From Acetobacteraceae bacterium AT-5844 (GTDB taxonomy: Bacteria; Pseudomonadota; Alphaproteobacteria; Acetobacterales; Acetobacteraceae), in assembly GCA_000245075.1 (NCBI GenBank), contig JH599974.1, forward strand, positions 110,000 to 173,999: a stretch of DNA of 64,000 bases. Direction: 5' to 3'. The position numbers were made by a program, and so were the translations under genes. This document shows positions 43,719 to 52,373 of this stretch, one piece after another (position 1 is the first letter of the stretch; every line of letters begins with the position of its first letter). The notes below the pieces were generated by a model that worked only from the letters and a program-made list of their open reading frames with translations, was not told where the DNA came from and ran no database searches.

Positions 43719-45325
43719 GCGGCTGGATGCAACATCTCGGCATCATCTCGATCATTCTGCCGCTGGTTGCCGGTGCCCTCATGATTCCGCTGGACGATCA
43801 GCGGGGCCGGCTGCGCGCGGGGCTCGCGATCGTTTCCACCGTGGCACTGCTGGGGATTGCCATCACCCTGGCCTGGCAGGCCCATGCGGGAGGCGGCGAG
43901 GGGCTCGTCACGGTTTATCGCCTCGGCAACTGGCCCTCGATCTTCGGCATCGTCCTCGTCGTCGACCGCCTTTCGGCACTGATGATGGTGCTGACGGCGT
44001 TGCTGGGGCTCTGCGCGCTGGTCTTCTCGCTGGCGCGCTGGCAGCGGATGGGCGCGCATTTCCATGCGCTGTTCCAGTTTCAGCTTATGGGCCTGAACGG
44101 CGCCTTCCTGACCGGCGACCTCTTCAACCTCTTCGTGTTCTTTGAAGTGCTGCTGGCGGCTTCTTACGGTCTCGCGCTGCATGGCTCCGGTATCATGCGG
44201 GTGAAGGCCGGGCTGCACTACATCTCGATCAATCTGGCTGTGTCGCTGCTCTTCCTGATTGGGGTGAGCATGATCTATGGCGTCGCTGGCACGCTCAACA
44301 TGGCGGATCTGGCGGCACGCATTCCGGAGATGCCGGCAGAAAACCGGCCGTTGCTGGAGGCAGGAGCCGGCATTCTGGGCCTGGCCTTCCTGGTGAAGGC
44401 CGGCATGTGGCCATTGGGCTTCTGGCTGGCGCCAACCTATTCCGCTGCCAGCCCGCCAGCCGCGGCCATCTTCTCGATGATGAGCAAGGTCGGCGTGTAT
44501 GCCGTCCTGCGGCTTTCGCTGCTGCTGTTCAGCCCCGAGGCCGGGGAATCGGCCGGCTTCGGCGGCAACTGGATTCTTGTCGGTGGCATCCTGACCATCG
44601 CCTTCGGCGCGATCAGCGTTCTCGCGACGCAAGATCTCTCCCGCCTCGCGGGCGCCAGCGTCCTCATCTCTTCCGGCACTTTGCTGGCCGCGGTGGGTGC
44701 GGAGCAGGTGGCCGTGACCAGCGGTGCGCTGTTTTACCTGGCGAGTTCCGCCCTCGCCATTGGCGCGTTGTTCCTGCTGGTTGAACTCCTGGAGCGCGGG
44801 CGCGACATGGGCGCCGACGTTCTCGCCGTCACGCTGGAAGCTTTCGGCGATGGCGAGGAAGATGATGATGAGGAGGAGGAGGTCGGGGTCGCCATTCCCG
44901 GCACCATGGCGCTGCTGGGCGTCAGTTTCCTTTGTTGTGCGCTGTTGTTGGCGGGATTGCCGCCGCTCTCCGGCTTCATTGCCAAATTCGCCATGCTCAG
45001 CGGCATTCTTAATCCGGAAGGGCTGGGCGGCCGTGTGGCTTCCGTGTCACCGGGGGGCTGGGCGTTGTTGGTGGCGCTCGTGTTGTCCGGCCTCGCCACG
45101 GTACTGGCCATGACCCGCGCCGGCATTCGCAGCCTGTGGGCCACGGCCAATCGTAGTGTGCCGCGTGTCCGCGTCATCGAGATGGCCCCGATCCTGCTGC
45201 TGGTGGGCCTTTGCATCGGCATGACGGCCGGTGCGGGGCCGGTGCTGCGCTACATGCAGGCAACGGCACAGGCGCTGCATGCGCCGCAGGACTACATCCG
45301 TCATGTGATCGGGCAGAACCCATGA
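43715..45325 (+). CDS. mrpD: Mrp Na+/H+ antiporter subunit D
   Basis: 536-residue NuoM-like proton-pathway subunit. It has the helix-5 glutamate region LFNLFVFFEVLLAASYGLAL, LVKAGMWPLGFWLAPTYSAASPPAAA-like segment (lysine and Pro-rich loop) and SRLAGASVLISSGTLL. It is somewhat longer than many MrpD proteins. About residues 378-390 form an acidic insertion (GDGEEDDDEEEEVG, DNA 44848-44885) in a loop between helices, which is unusual for the family. It overlaps both mrpC and mrpE by four bases. Confidence 0.94.
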   Translation: MSGWMQHLGIISIILPLVAGALMIPLDDQRGRLRAGLAIVSTVALLGIAITLAWQAHAGGGEGLVTVYRLGNWPSIFGIVLVVDRLSALMMVLTALLGLCALVFSLARWQRMGAHFHALFQFQLMGLNGAFLTGDLFNLFVFFEVLLAASYGLALHGSGIMRVKAGLHYISINLAVSLLFLIGVSMIYGVAGTLNMADLAARIPEMPAENRPLLEAGAGILGLAFLVKAGMWPLGFWLAPTYSAASPPAAAIFSMMSKVGVYAVLRLSLLLFSPEAGESAGFGGNWILVGGILTIAFGAISVLATQDLSRLAGASVLISSGTLLAAVGAEQVAVTSGALFYLASSALAIGALFLLVELLERGRDMGADVLAVTLEAFGDGEEDDDEEEEVGVAIPGTMALLGVSFLCCALLLAGLPPLSGFIAKFAMLSGILNPEGLGGRVASVSPGGWALLVALVLSGLATVLAMTRAGIRSLWATANRSVPRVRVIEMAPILLLVGLCIGMTAGAGPVLRYMQATAQALHAPQDYIRHVIGQNP

Positions 45326-45807
45326 GACGCCTGCTGCCGCACCCTTACATGTCCGCATCCCTGTTCCTCATGTGGATGCTGATGAATGAGAGCGTGTCCC
45401 CTGGCCCGGCGCTGCTCGGCCTGGCCTTCGCCCTGCTTGGCGGGTGGGCGTTGGCCATGCTGCAGCCGCTTCCGCTCCGGATTCGGCGCTGGGGAACGGC
45501 ACTTCGCCTGGCCGGCGTGGTCGCGGTGGATATAGCCCGATCCAATCTCGGTGTTGCGCTCGTCATTCTGCATCCTCGCGCTGACCGGCGGCAGGGCTTC
45601 ATCCGCATCCCGCTGGCGCTGCGGAATGACACCGCGCTGGCGACGCTGGCCTGCATTCTGACGGCGACACCCGGGACCGCCTGGGTCGAGTTCGACCGCG
45701 AAAGCGGCGTGCTGCTGCTGCATGTCCTCGACCTGATCGACGAGGAAAGCTGGGTCCGCATCGTCAAGGGCCGCTACGAGCAACCGCTGATGGAGATCTT
45801 CCAATGA
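45322..45807 (+). CDS. mrpE: Mrp Na+/H+ antiporter subunit E
   Basis: 161-residue subunit needed for complex stability. The N-terminus MRRLLPHPYMSASLFLMWMLMN, a second hydrophobic hairpin, and the soluble region with RQGFIRIPLALRNDTALATLACILTATPGT-like pattern (LANSITLTPGT in relatives) identify it. The last part, LLLHVLDLIDEESW, is also characteristic. The ATG at 45322 overlaps the mrpD stop by four bases, fixing the start. Confidence 0.93.
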   Translation: MRRLLPHPYMSASLFLMWMLMNESVSPGPALLGLAFALLGGWALAMLQPLPLRIRRWGTALRLAGVVAVDIARSNLGVALVILHPRADRRQGFIRIPLALRNDTALATLACILTATPGTAWVEFDRESGVLLLHVLDLIDEESWVRIVKGRYEQPLMEIFQ

Positions 45808-46085
45808 GCATCGCGCTGCTGAGCTGGTCGCTGCTGGCCGCGCAGGTCATGTTGGGCCTCGCCTTCCTTTGCGCCTTCTACCGTGTGCTGAAGGGCCCCC
45901 GCGCGCAGGACCGCGTCCTCGGCCTCGATACCCTGTACGTCAATGGCATGCTGCTGCTGCTGACATTCGGCATCCGTTCCGGGACCATTCTGTATTTCGA
46001 AGCCGCGCTCGTGATCGCGCTGTTGGGCTTCGTCAGCACTACGGCCTTATCCAAATTCCTGATGCGCGGGGAGGTGATCGAATGA
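45804..46085 (+). CDS. mrpF: Mrp Na+/H+ antiporter subunit F
   Basis: 93-residue three-helix protein. The conserved CAFYRVLKGPRAQDRVLGLDTL segment (shortened here: RVLKGPRAQDRVLGLDTL) and the C-terminal helix ALLGFVSTTALSKFL mark MrpF/MnhF. It overlaps mrpE and mrpG by four bases each. The family is required for cholate and Na+ extrusion by the complex. Confidence 0.93.
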   Translation: MSIALLSWSLLAAQVMLGLAFLCAFYRVLKGPRAQDRVLGLDTLYVNGMLLLLTFGIRSGTILYFEAALVIALLGFVSTTALSKFLMRGEVIE

Positions 46086-46462
46086 GCCACGCTGCCGACC
46101 TGCCTCTCTGGGCCGCTATCCCCGTGGCGCTGCTGCTATTGGCCGGCGCGGGCCTCACCCTGACGGGCTCTATCGGGTTGGTGCGGCTGAAGACCTTTTA
46201 TGAGCGGCTGCACGCGCCGACTCTCGGCACCTCCTATGGCGCTGCCTTCATCCTGCTCGGCTCCATGGTGTTCTTCTCGGTGTTGCAGTCCCGCCTGACG
46301 GTGCATGAGTTGCTGATCGGCATCCTGCTCATTATCACCATGCCGGTAACGCTGATGTTGCTCGGCGGCGCGGCTCTTCACCGGGACCGACTGGAAGGCA
46401 ACGACCCGGCGGTACCGCCGGAGGACAAGGCTGCCGAGCCTCAAGCGGATCACGAGACCTGA
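46082..46462 (+). CDS. mrpG: Mrp Na+/H+ antiporter subunit G
   Basis: 126-residue subunit ending the operon. GLVRLKTFYERLHAPTLGTS is the diagnostic MnhG/MrpG motif after the first helix, and two more helices follow. A charged tail of about 25 residues (rich in Asp, Glu, Pro) extends past the membrane part. It starts in a four-base overlap with mrpF. A convergent gene lies 37 bases downstream, with a GCAACT/AGTTGC inverted repeat (46466-46487) between them that may act as a terminator. Confidence 0.93.
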   Translation: MSHAADLPLWAAIPVALLLLAGAGLTLTGSIGLVRLKTFYERLHAPTLGTSYGAAFILLGSMVFFSVLQSRLTVHELLIGILLIITMPVTLMLLGGAALHRDRLEGNDPAVPPEDKAAEPQADHET

Positions 46463-46499
46463 GACGCAACTTCGACGCCCGAGTTGCCAGGCCGGCGCA

Positions 46500-47300
46500 T
46501 CAGTCCAACCGCTCGATCAGCGCCATCGCCGCTGCTGGATTGCGGGTTTTGTGACCGCTGATGACGTACAGATACACGTCTCGCGGCGAGCGGGGCGCAC
46601 TGCCCGTATCAACATAGGACAGCCCGGCTGGTACGCCGCCCTTTGCCCATTCCTGCGCCCGCGCCGCCCAGAGGTCGAGCGCAGCGGAGGAATAGCCCTG
46701 AACATGATGTTCCGCCGTTCCCATGATGCGTGCATAAATGAAGGGCGCGGTGGGGTCGGCTATCTGCGGATAATCTGAATCGCCCGCCATGATCACCGCT
46801 ACCCCATACTCTTTGGCCATGGCCAGGAACTCGGGATGGCGGAAACTTTCGTGCCGCACCTCAACCGCATGCCGGATGGAGCGACCCTCCACTTTATGCG
46901 GCAGGAGCTTGAGGAAAGCCTCGAAATCCTCCGCATTGAAGGTCTTGGTCGGCATGAATTGCCAGTTGATCGGACCTAGCTTGTCCTTCAGGGCCATGAG
47001 GCCGCCGGTGAAGAAGCGCTCGATGGACGATCCGGCTTCCGCCAGGACCTTGCGGTTGGTGGCATAGCGCGGCGCCTTGAGGGAAAAGACGAAGCCTTCT
47101 GGCGCTTCGTCATACCATTTCGCGAAGCTCTCAGGCTTTTGGGCGCCGTAATAGGTGCCGTTGACTTCGATGGACGTCAGCAAGCCACTGGCATGGGCCA
47201 ATTCGCGCTTCTGCGGCAATCCCTCAGGGTAAAAACTGCCACGCCAAGGCTCATAGGTCCAGCCGCCGATGCCGATCCGGATACCGCCCGCCTTTGCCAT
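46500..47300 (-). CDS. DUF72 (YecE-like) family protein
   Basis: 266 residues of the DUF72 TIM-barrel family. Conserved segments are IRIGIGGWTYEPWRGSFYP at the start, SIEVNGTYYGAQKPESFAKW, FSLKAPRYATNRK and the late YLYVISGHKTRNP. The family is widespread and its biochemical role is not established. GGAGG before the ATG supports the start. It is convergent with mrpG and lies 69 bases after the MlrC-like gene on the same strand; I see no functional link. Confidence 0.92.
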   Translation of the reverse strand: MAKAGGIRIGIGGWTYEPWRGSFYPEGLPQKRELAHASGLLTSIEVNGTYYGAQKPESFAKWYDEAPEGFVFSLKAPRYATNRKVLAEAGSSIERFFTGGLMALKDKLGPINWQFMPTKTFNAEDFEAFLKLLPHKVEGRSIRHAVEVRHESFRHPEFLAMAKEYGVAVIMAGDSDYPQIADPTAPFIYARIMGTAEHHVQGYSSAALDLWAARAQEWAKGGVPAGLSYVDTGSAPRSPRDVYLYVISGHKTRNPAAAMALIERLD

Positions 47301-47369
47301 ACCGTCCCCTCCAGGCCGTAAAGCTGTAGCCTAGCATGGCGGGTTCGATGCGTTTCCAGTCCTCTCCCA

Positions 47370-48842
47370 TCAGTGAAAGGGGTCAGCAAAGGGGAAAATT
47401 TTCTCGCGGTCGATCTGCCGGTAGGGGAGGGTCGTCAGGTCGGCCGGGCCCCAATCAGGCGTGTCGACAATGATGATCGCCTCGGCGAGCTTCTCATATA
47501 CCGCCCGGAAATGCGTCTTCGAGCGCAACACGATGATCTTGTAGTCCAGTGTGCGGAGGCCGAACTGGATGAAAAGATCCTCGTCCACCGTCAATGTCGG
47601 CCTGCTGACGATGCTGACCATGAGGCCCCCTACATCCAGCACCGCCGCGAGGCCGAGCCGCACCAGCCGGCCATGCATATAGGGGCCGGTTGTGCGGTAC
47701 TCCTTCTCTCCGGCGAACAGCACCTTGCCGGTGAGCCGCACCGGCCCGCCAGCACGCGGAGAGGAATGCCCGCCGACATCGAGCGTGACGGTAGCGCCGA
47801 TACCGGCCTCGGCTGCTTCTACGGCCGCGCGAGGGTCCCAGATATACGGGATGGCAGCGCCCTTCACGCCGCGCTCCAGCAAGGCTCGCAGCAGGTAAGT
47901 GCTGTCATTGCAGCGATCGGCATGTTCCAGCAGCACGATGGGGCGTTCGGCCTTGGCGGAGAGAGCGATGGCGCGCTCGACTCCCTTTTCCATGTCCAGC
48001 ACCATTCCTTCATGCAGCAGGTCGCGCCGCACCCTGCGGATGCGCTGCGTCAGTGTGGCGACCGCCTGCTCCGCGCGGGCTGCATCGTCAGACACCGCCA
48101 GCACGGAGAAGCCACAATTCGGCACGTCCGCATAGGAAAAGCCGGCGAAAACCGAAACGTCGAGATAGCCGGGCGCGTCTTCCGCCATGGCGACCGATGC
48201 CTCGACGATATCGGAGAGCGGCGCGAGACCTGTGGCGCTGAAGATGCTGGGCACCATGATGCCCGGCTTGTCGAAGGCCATGGCTGGGCGTAGCCCGTCG
48301 CGGAGCATGCGTACCAGGCACCGCGCGGCGCGCATTCCGGTTTCGCCGATATCGGTATGAGGGGAATAGTGGTAGCCAAATACTGCATCGGCCAGTTCGA
48401 GCAGATGGCGATCGATATTGGCATGGTAATCCAGTGCGACGACCACCGGGACTGCGCGCCCCACAATGGCCCGTACGCGTTCGACAATCTCGCGATCCGG
48501 ATCCAGCCGTGTTGGCGTTGTCATGGCGCCATGCAAAGCCAGGAGCACGCCGTCCACGGGACCGGCTTCCTGAAGGGCAGCGCAGATGCGGTCGGCATAA
48601 TGCAGGAAGGCCTCATCCGACGCAGGGCCAGCCGCGCCGCCATCGGCGAAGATAATCGGCAGAATGTCTGCGCCTTCCTTGTCGCAGACTTCGATGAAGC
48701 CACCGCAAAGCGTGTTCGTGCCACGGAAACGCGTTACCAGCTCGCTACCGGCCGCCTCAATAGCCTGGAACTCTTCCAAGGTTGTGAGCAGGGACAGGAA
48801 GCTCACTGATTCCTGCATGATTCCGCCGATGGCGATACGCAT
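47370..48842 (-). CDS. M81-family metallopeptidase (MlrC-like)
   Basis: 490-residue protein of the MlrC family, named for linear microcystin breakdown but common in bacteria that do not degrade microcystin. N-terminal MlrC domain: RIAIGGIMQES, LLALHGAMTTPTRLDPD, VALDYHANIDRHL and GYHYSPHTDIGETG carry the likely metal His/Asp ligands. The C-terminal domain has VLLEHADRCNDSTYLL and TLDVGGHSSPRAG. TAGGAGG precedes the ATG. Genes of this family often sit with peptide or amino-acid transporters, and here an amino-acid binding protein gene ends 183 bases upstream on the same strand. Confidence 0.92.
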   Translation of the reverse strand: MRIAIGGIMQESVSFLSLLTTLEEFQAIEAAGSELVTRFRGTNTLCGGFIEVCDKEGADILPIIFADGGAAGPASDEAFLHYADRICAALQEAGPVDGVLLALHGAMTTPTRLDPDREIVERVRAIVGRAVPVVVALDYHANIDRHLLELADAVFGYHYSPHTDIGETGMRAARCLVRMLRDGLRPAMAFDKPGIMVPSIFSATGLAPLSDIVEASVAMAEDAPGYLDVSVFAGFSYADVPNCGFSVLAVSDDAARAEQAVATLTQRIRRVRRDLLHEGMVLDMEKGVERAIALSAKAERPIVLLEHADRCNDSTYLLRALLERGVKGAAIPYIWDPRAAVEAAEAGIGATVTLDVGGHSSPRAGGPVRLTGKVLFAGEKEYRTTGPYMHGRLVRLGLAAVLDVGGLMVSIVSRPTLTVDEDLFIQFGLRTLDYKIIVLRSKTHFRAVYEKLAEAIIIVDTPDWGPADLTTLPYRQIDREKIFPFADPFH

Positions 48843-48987
48843 GGCCGCAGCCTCCTAGGACGCACCGGACCTGGGAGCATGCCGCTCAAATCCGCGCGCA
48901 AGGTGGTTCTCTACTGGAAATGCTCGAGCGGAGCTGCCCAACCTGCTCGATGGGGTGCTGCTTGGCGTGTCAACGCCTCGATTGGAA

Positions 48988-49014
48988 CCGGCCAGCCGGG
49001 GGCGGGCTGGCCGG
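48988..49014 (-). terminator. Hairpin after the amino-acid binding protein gene
   Basis: CCGGCCAGCC and GGCTGGCCGG form a perfect 10-bp stem with a 7-base loop, 11 bases past the stop of the minus-strand gene ending at 49026. The tail on that strand (TTCCAAT) is only mildly T-rich. Confidence 0.6.
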
Positions 49015-49025
49015 CGCCGGGATTG

Positions 49026-50033
49026 TCAGCGGAAAGGAATGGCGTACATCAGCCCGCCGCTGCTCCACAGGCCGTTCTGGCCACGCGAAAGCTTGAGAGT
49101 GCTGCCGGAACCGACATTGCGCTCGAAAACTTCGCCGTAATTGCCGACGGCCTTGATGGCACGGAGCATCCAGTCGTTGTTCAGACCGAGACGAGAGCCG
49201 AATTCGCCGGCCGTGCCCAGCAAGCGCTGCGCTGCCGGATTGGCACCCTTGGCTTCTGCATCGGCATTGGCCTGGGTCACGCCCAGCTCTTCGGCCTCCA
49301 CCAGACCATAATGCACCCAGGCAACGATATTGGACCACTGGTCGTCACCATTGCGCGTGAACGGCCCGAGCGGTTCCTTCGAGATGGTCTCAGCCAGAAC
49401 CACGTAGTCACCTGGGTTGGGCGCAACGGAAACGGCGCCCGCCAGAGCGGAGGCATCCTGTGTCATCGCGTCACAGCGGCCAGAGAAGAAGGCCTGGTAC
49501 ATGGTGTCCACGCGCTCAAACACCACGGGCTGGAAGGTGATGTTGTGGGCGCGCGCATAATCGCCAAGCGTCACCTCATGGGTGGTGCCTTGGGCAACGC
49601 AGACGGAAGCGCCGTTCAGTTCCGACACCTTCGTCACGCCGGCATCGCGTTTCACGGCGAAGCCCTGGCCGTCATAGAAATTCACCGGCCCGATGCTGAG
49701 GCCGATAGAATTCGCCCGCAGAAAGGTCTGCGTGGAGTTGCGCATCAGCACATCCACTTCGCCCGATTGCAGGGCGGTGAAGCGGTTCTGCGCCGTCAGC
49801 CCGACAAAACGCACCTTGCTGGCGTCGCCCAGAACGGCAGCAGCAATGGCACGGCAGTAATCCGCATCGATGCCACGATACTGGCCTTGGCTATCCGGCG
49901 TGGAAAAGCCTGCAAAGCCCGTGCTGACACCGCAGACGAGCTGGCCGCGCCCCTTCACTGTATCGAGCGTGGCGGCTCCGGCCGCCGTGGCGCCTGCAAG
50001 CATCAGCCCGGCGGCAAGAAGAAGAGTCTTCAT
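49026..50033 (-). CDS. Amino-acid ABC transporter substrate-binding protein (AapJ/BztA-like)
   Basis: Periplasmic receptor of about 335 residues, the size of general L-amino acid binding proteins rather than the 250-residue HisJ type. A signal peptide of about 22 residues (MKTLLLAAGLMLAGATAAGAA) precedes TLDTVKGRGQLVCGVSTGF. GFSTPDSQGQYRGIDADYCRA and DVLMRNSTQTFLRA match AapJ/BztA. No aapQMP permease or ATPase genes are adjacent, so it is an orphan receptor in this window. It is followed upstream by an aminotransferase and an RpiR regulator on the same strand, suggesting an operon for uptake and transamination of one amino acid. Confidence 0.93.
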   Translation of the reverse strand: MKTLLLAAGLMLAGATAAGAATLDTVKGRGQLVCGVSTGFAGFSTPDSQGQYRGIDADYCRAIAAAVLGDASKVRFVGLTAQNRFTALQSGEVDVLMRNSTQTFLRANSIGLSIGPVNFYDGQGFAVKRDAGVTKVSELNGASVCVAQGTTHEVTLGDYARAHNITFQPVVFERVDTMYQAFFSGRCDAMTQDASALAGAVSVAPNPGDYVVLAETISKEPLGPFTRNGDDQWSNIVAWVHYGLVEAEELGVTQANADAEAKGANPAAQRLLGTAGEFGSRLGLNNDWMLRAIKAVGNYGEVFERNVGSGSTLKLSRGQNGLWSSGGLMYAIPFR

Positions 50034-50074
50034 GGTCAATGTCCCGGAAGATGTGGGTGGTGAAAGAACCGTGC

Positions 50075-51430
50075 TCAGCGCGAGAGGCTGCCGATAGCAG
50101 CGTCAACTGCCTCGCCCAGGCGATCGACAATCATATCAATCTCGGAGGGAGAGATGATGTAGGGTGGCGCCAGGAGCACGTGGTCGCCGCGCTGCCCGTC
50201 TGCCGTGCCGCCGCCTGGATAACAGGCCAGGCCGCGTGTGAATGCCTCCTGCTTGATGCGCTGATGGAGCCTCAGAGAAGGGTCGAAGGGCGCGCGGGTG
50301 GAGCGGTCCTGCACCAACTCGATGGCGCGGAACAAGCCTCGGCCCCGGATGTCACCGACATGTGCGTGGTTGCCGAAGCGCTCCGTCAGCCGCTCCTCCA
50401 GCAGCGTGCCCATGGCCACCACCTTATCCAGAAGGTCATCCTCTCGGATGACGCGCTGTACCTCCAGCGCTGCCGCCGCGGCGATGGGATGGCAAAGGTA
50501 GGTATGGCCATGCTGGAAGGCGCCCGAGCCGCCTTCCACCGCGTCTGCGACCCGCTGTGAGACCAGGACAGCGCCGATAGCCTGATACCCGCCGCCCAGC
50601 CCCTTGGCGATGGCTTGCAGGTCGGGCGCAATGCCCTCCTGCTCCCAGGCGTGGCGGGTGCCGGTCCGGCCCATGCCGCTCATCACCTCGTCCAGGATCA
50701 ACAGCGCGCCATGGCGGTCGCAGACTTCACGGATCGCCTTGAAATAGCCGGCGGGAGCGGGAACGCAGCCTGCCGTGGCACCGACGACCGTCTCCGCGAC
50801 GAAGGCGGCCACCGTATCTGGGCCGAGGCGTTGAAATTCCGCCTCCAACTCTGCCGCCAAGCGCGCGGTAAAGGTGGCTTCGTCTTCATCCGCCTGTTGC
50901 TCGCGATAGGAGAAGGCCGGGGAAACATGGCTGAAGGCATCGGTCAGTAGGGGATTGTAAGGCGCACGCCGGGCGGCGTTGCCGCCGGCGGCCAGCGCAC
51001 CAAGCGTGTTGCCGTGATAGCTCTGCCGGCGCGCGATGAAGTGCGAGCGGCGGGGCTGGCCGATCTCCAGGAAATACTGCCGAGCCAGCTTCAGTGCGGC
51101 CTCCACGGCCTCGGATCCGCCGGACACGAAATAAGCCAGCGAGAGGCCCCCTGGCTCATGGCCGACCAACTCCTCCGCCAACGCCTCAGCGGGTTCGTTG
51201 CTGAAGAAGCCGGTATGAGCGTAGCAGAGCTGGTCCGCCTGCCGCTTGATGGCCTCGACGATACGCGGATGCTGATGACCGAGGCAGGATACGGCCGCGC
51301 CCCCGGAAGCATCCAGCACCTCTCGCCCGCCCTGTTCCACCAGCCAGGCCCCCTGCCCGCCGACAGCCAGCGGGGGCCTGGACCGGGAGGAGCGATGCAG
51401 CACGCGACTGCGGGTGGCGGGGGAGATCAT
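50075..51430 (-). CDS. Class III PLP-dependent aminotransferase
   Basis: 451-residue aminotransferase of the omega-amino-acid/beta-alanine:pyruvate group. Signatures are SGGSEAVEAALKLARQYF, the SYHGNT loop, ILDEVMSGMGRTG with the PLP aspartate, and AIAKGLGGGYQAIGAVL with the PLP lysine. The beginning (residues 15-50) is typical of subgroup III enzymes using pyruvate. It overlaps the RpiR regulator's stop by four bases and precedes the binding protein gene by 41 bases, so the three form one operon. The amino donor is unknown. Confidence 0.93.
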   Translation of the reverse strand: MISPATRSRVLHRSSRSRPPLAVGGQGAWLVEQGGREVLDASGGAAVSCLGHQHPRIVEAIKRQADQLCYAHTGFFSNEPAEALAEELVGHEPGGLSLAYFVSGGSEAVEAALKLARQYFLEIGQPRRSHFIARRQSYHGNTLGALAAGGNAARRAPYNPLLTDAFSHVSPAFSYREQQADEDEATFTARLAAELEAEFQRLGPDTVAAFVAETVVGATAGCVPAPAGYFKAIREVCDRHGALLILDEVMSGMGRTGTRHAWEQEGIAPDLQAIAKGLGGGYQAIGAVLVSQRVADAVEGGSGAFQHGHTYLCHPIAAAAALEVQRVIREDDLLDKVVAMGTLLEERLTERFGNHAHVGDIRGRGLFRAIELVQDRSTRAPFDPSLRLHQRIKQEAFTRGLACYPGGGTADGQRGDHVLLAPPYIISPSEIDMIVDRLGEAVDAAIGSLSR

Positions 51431-52305
51431 GTGCGGGGTTCCTTTTCCGGCACGTATTCAGAGAAGGCAGCGAGCCGTTCCTCGGTCTCGCGCAGTCGGA
51501 TGAGGGCAGGCTCGCCACCCAGGGCGAAGGTCGCGGCGGCCAGGGCCTGGGCGGTGGCCAGCGCGCCGGTCAGGCTGGGGAAGAAGCCCGGGCCAGTAGC
51601 GGCGTCGAACAACAGCAGGTGCTGGGCACCTTCGGCCACCGGCGCGTCGGGCGTGTCAGCCAGGGCGATGATGGTGCAGCCACTCGCCTGCGCCCGGCGG
51701 GCGGTCAGTGCGATGGGGCGGGAATATGGTGCAAAGCTGATCAGCACGACGACGTCGCCATTCTGCAGCGCACCGATGTCCAGATCCTCCGGCCCCACGC
51801 CGCCGATCAGCCGCACGCCATCCGGGCGAAACAGCCGGAGCTGATAATGCAACACCTGCGCAATTCCCCGGCAGGACCGGAACCCCGCCAACCAGATGCG
51901 CCGTGCCAGGTGCAAGGTCCGAGCGGCCTCGGCGATGGGGGCGGGGCGGATATGGCTAAGCCCGGCGGCATCAGCGGCGAGCATTTCCGCGGGGAGGCTC
52001 GCCGCGGGTTCCGTGCCGAGGGCACGAACTCGGCCGGAATAGGGCGCCTGGGCCGCCGTCCGGCGCAGTTCGATCAATGCATCCCGGAGTTCATCCCAGC
52101 CCGCATATCCCAGCGCCTGGGCAAGCCGGGTAAAAGTGGCTGGGTGGGTGCCCGCCGCCGCCGCCAGTTCCCGCATGGAACGGGTAACGGCGTCGAAATC
52201 GTGGCGCGCCAGAAAGCGGCCGGCTTCCTGCAAACGGGGCGGGAGGCCGGGCAGGGCGCGGCGCAGGGCTTCTATGGGGGTCTCCTGGGAAGCGCGGCGG
52301 CTCAT
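51427..52305 (-). CDS. MurR/RpiR-family transcriptional regulator
   Basis: 292 residues. N-terminal helix-turn-helix of the RpiR type (SMRELAAAAGTHPATFTRLAQALGYAG) and a C-terminal SIS domain (about 125-265) that would bind a phosphorylated or amino-acid-like effector. It is first in an operon with the aminotransferase and amino-acid receptor and diverges from an Asp/Glu-racemase-family gene. A TGTTGCA/TGCAACA inverted repeat lies between the two start sites and is a likely operator. Use of this family next to amino-acid rather than sugar genes is seen elsewhere in proteobacteria. Confidence 0.92.
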   Translation of the reverse strand: MSRRASQETPIEALRRALPGLPPRLQEAGRFLARHDFDAVTRSMRELAAAAGTHPATFTRLAQALGYAGWDELRDALIELRRTAAQAPYSGRVRALGTEPAASLPAEMLAADAAGLSHIRPAPIAEAARTLHLARRIWLAGFRSCRGIAQVLHYQLRLFRPDGVRLIGGVGPEDLDIGALQNGDVVVLISFAPYSRPIALTARRAQASGCTIIALADTPDAPVAEGAQHLLLFDAATGPGFFPSLTGALATAQALAAATFALGGEPALIRLRETEERLAAFSEYVPEKEPRT

Positions 52306-52313
52306 GAGATGAC

Positions 52314-52342
52314 TGTTGCAGAGAGGCGGCCTTGATGCAACA
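52314..52342. promoter_or_regulatory. Probable RpiR-type operator in a divergent promoter
   Basis: TGTTGCA (52314-52320) and TGCAACA (52336-52342) are exact inverted copies with a 15-base spacer in the 68-base gap between the RpiR regulator and the racemase-family gene. Only one regulator adjoins the site, so the link is direct. Confidence 0.6.
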
Positions 52343-52373
52343 TTTGTATCATTATCGCCGGAGGCCTCGTCAG

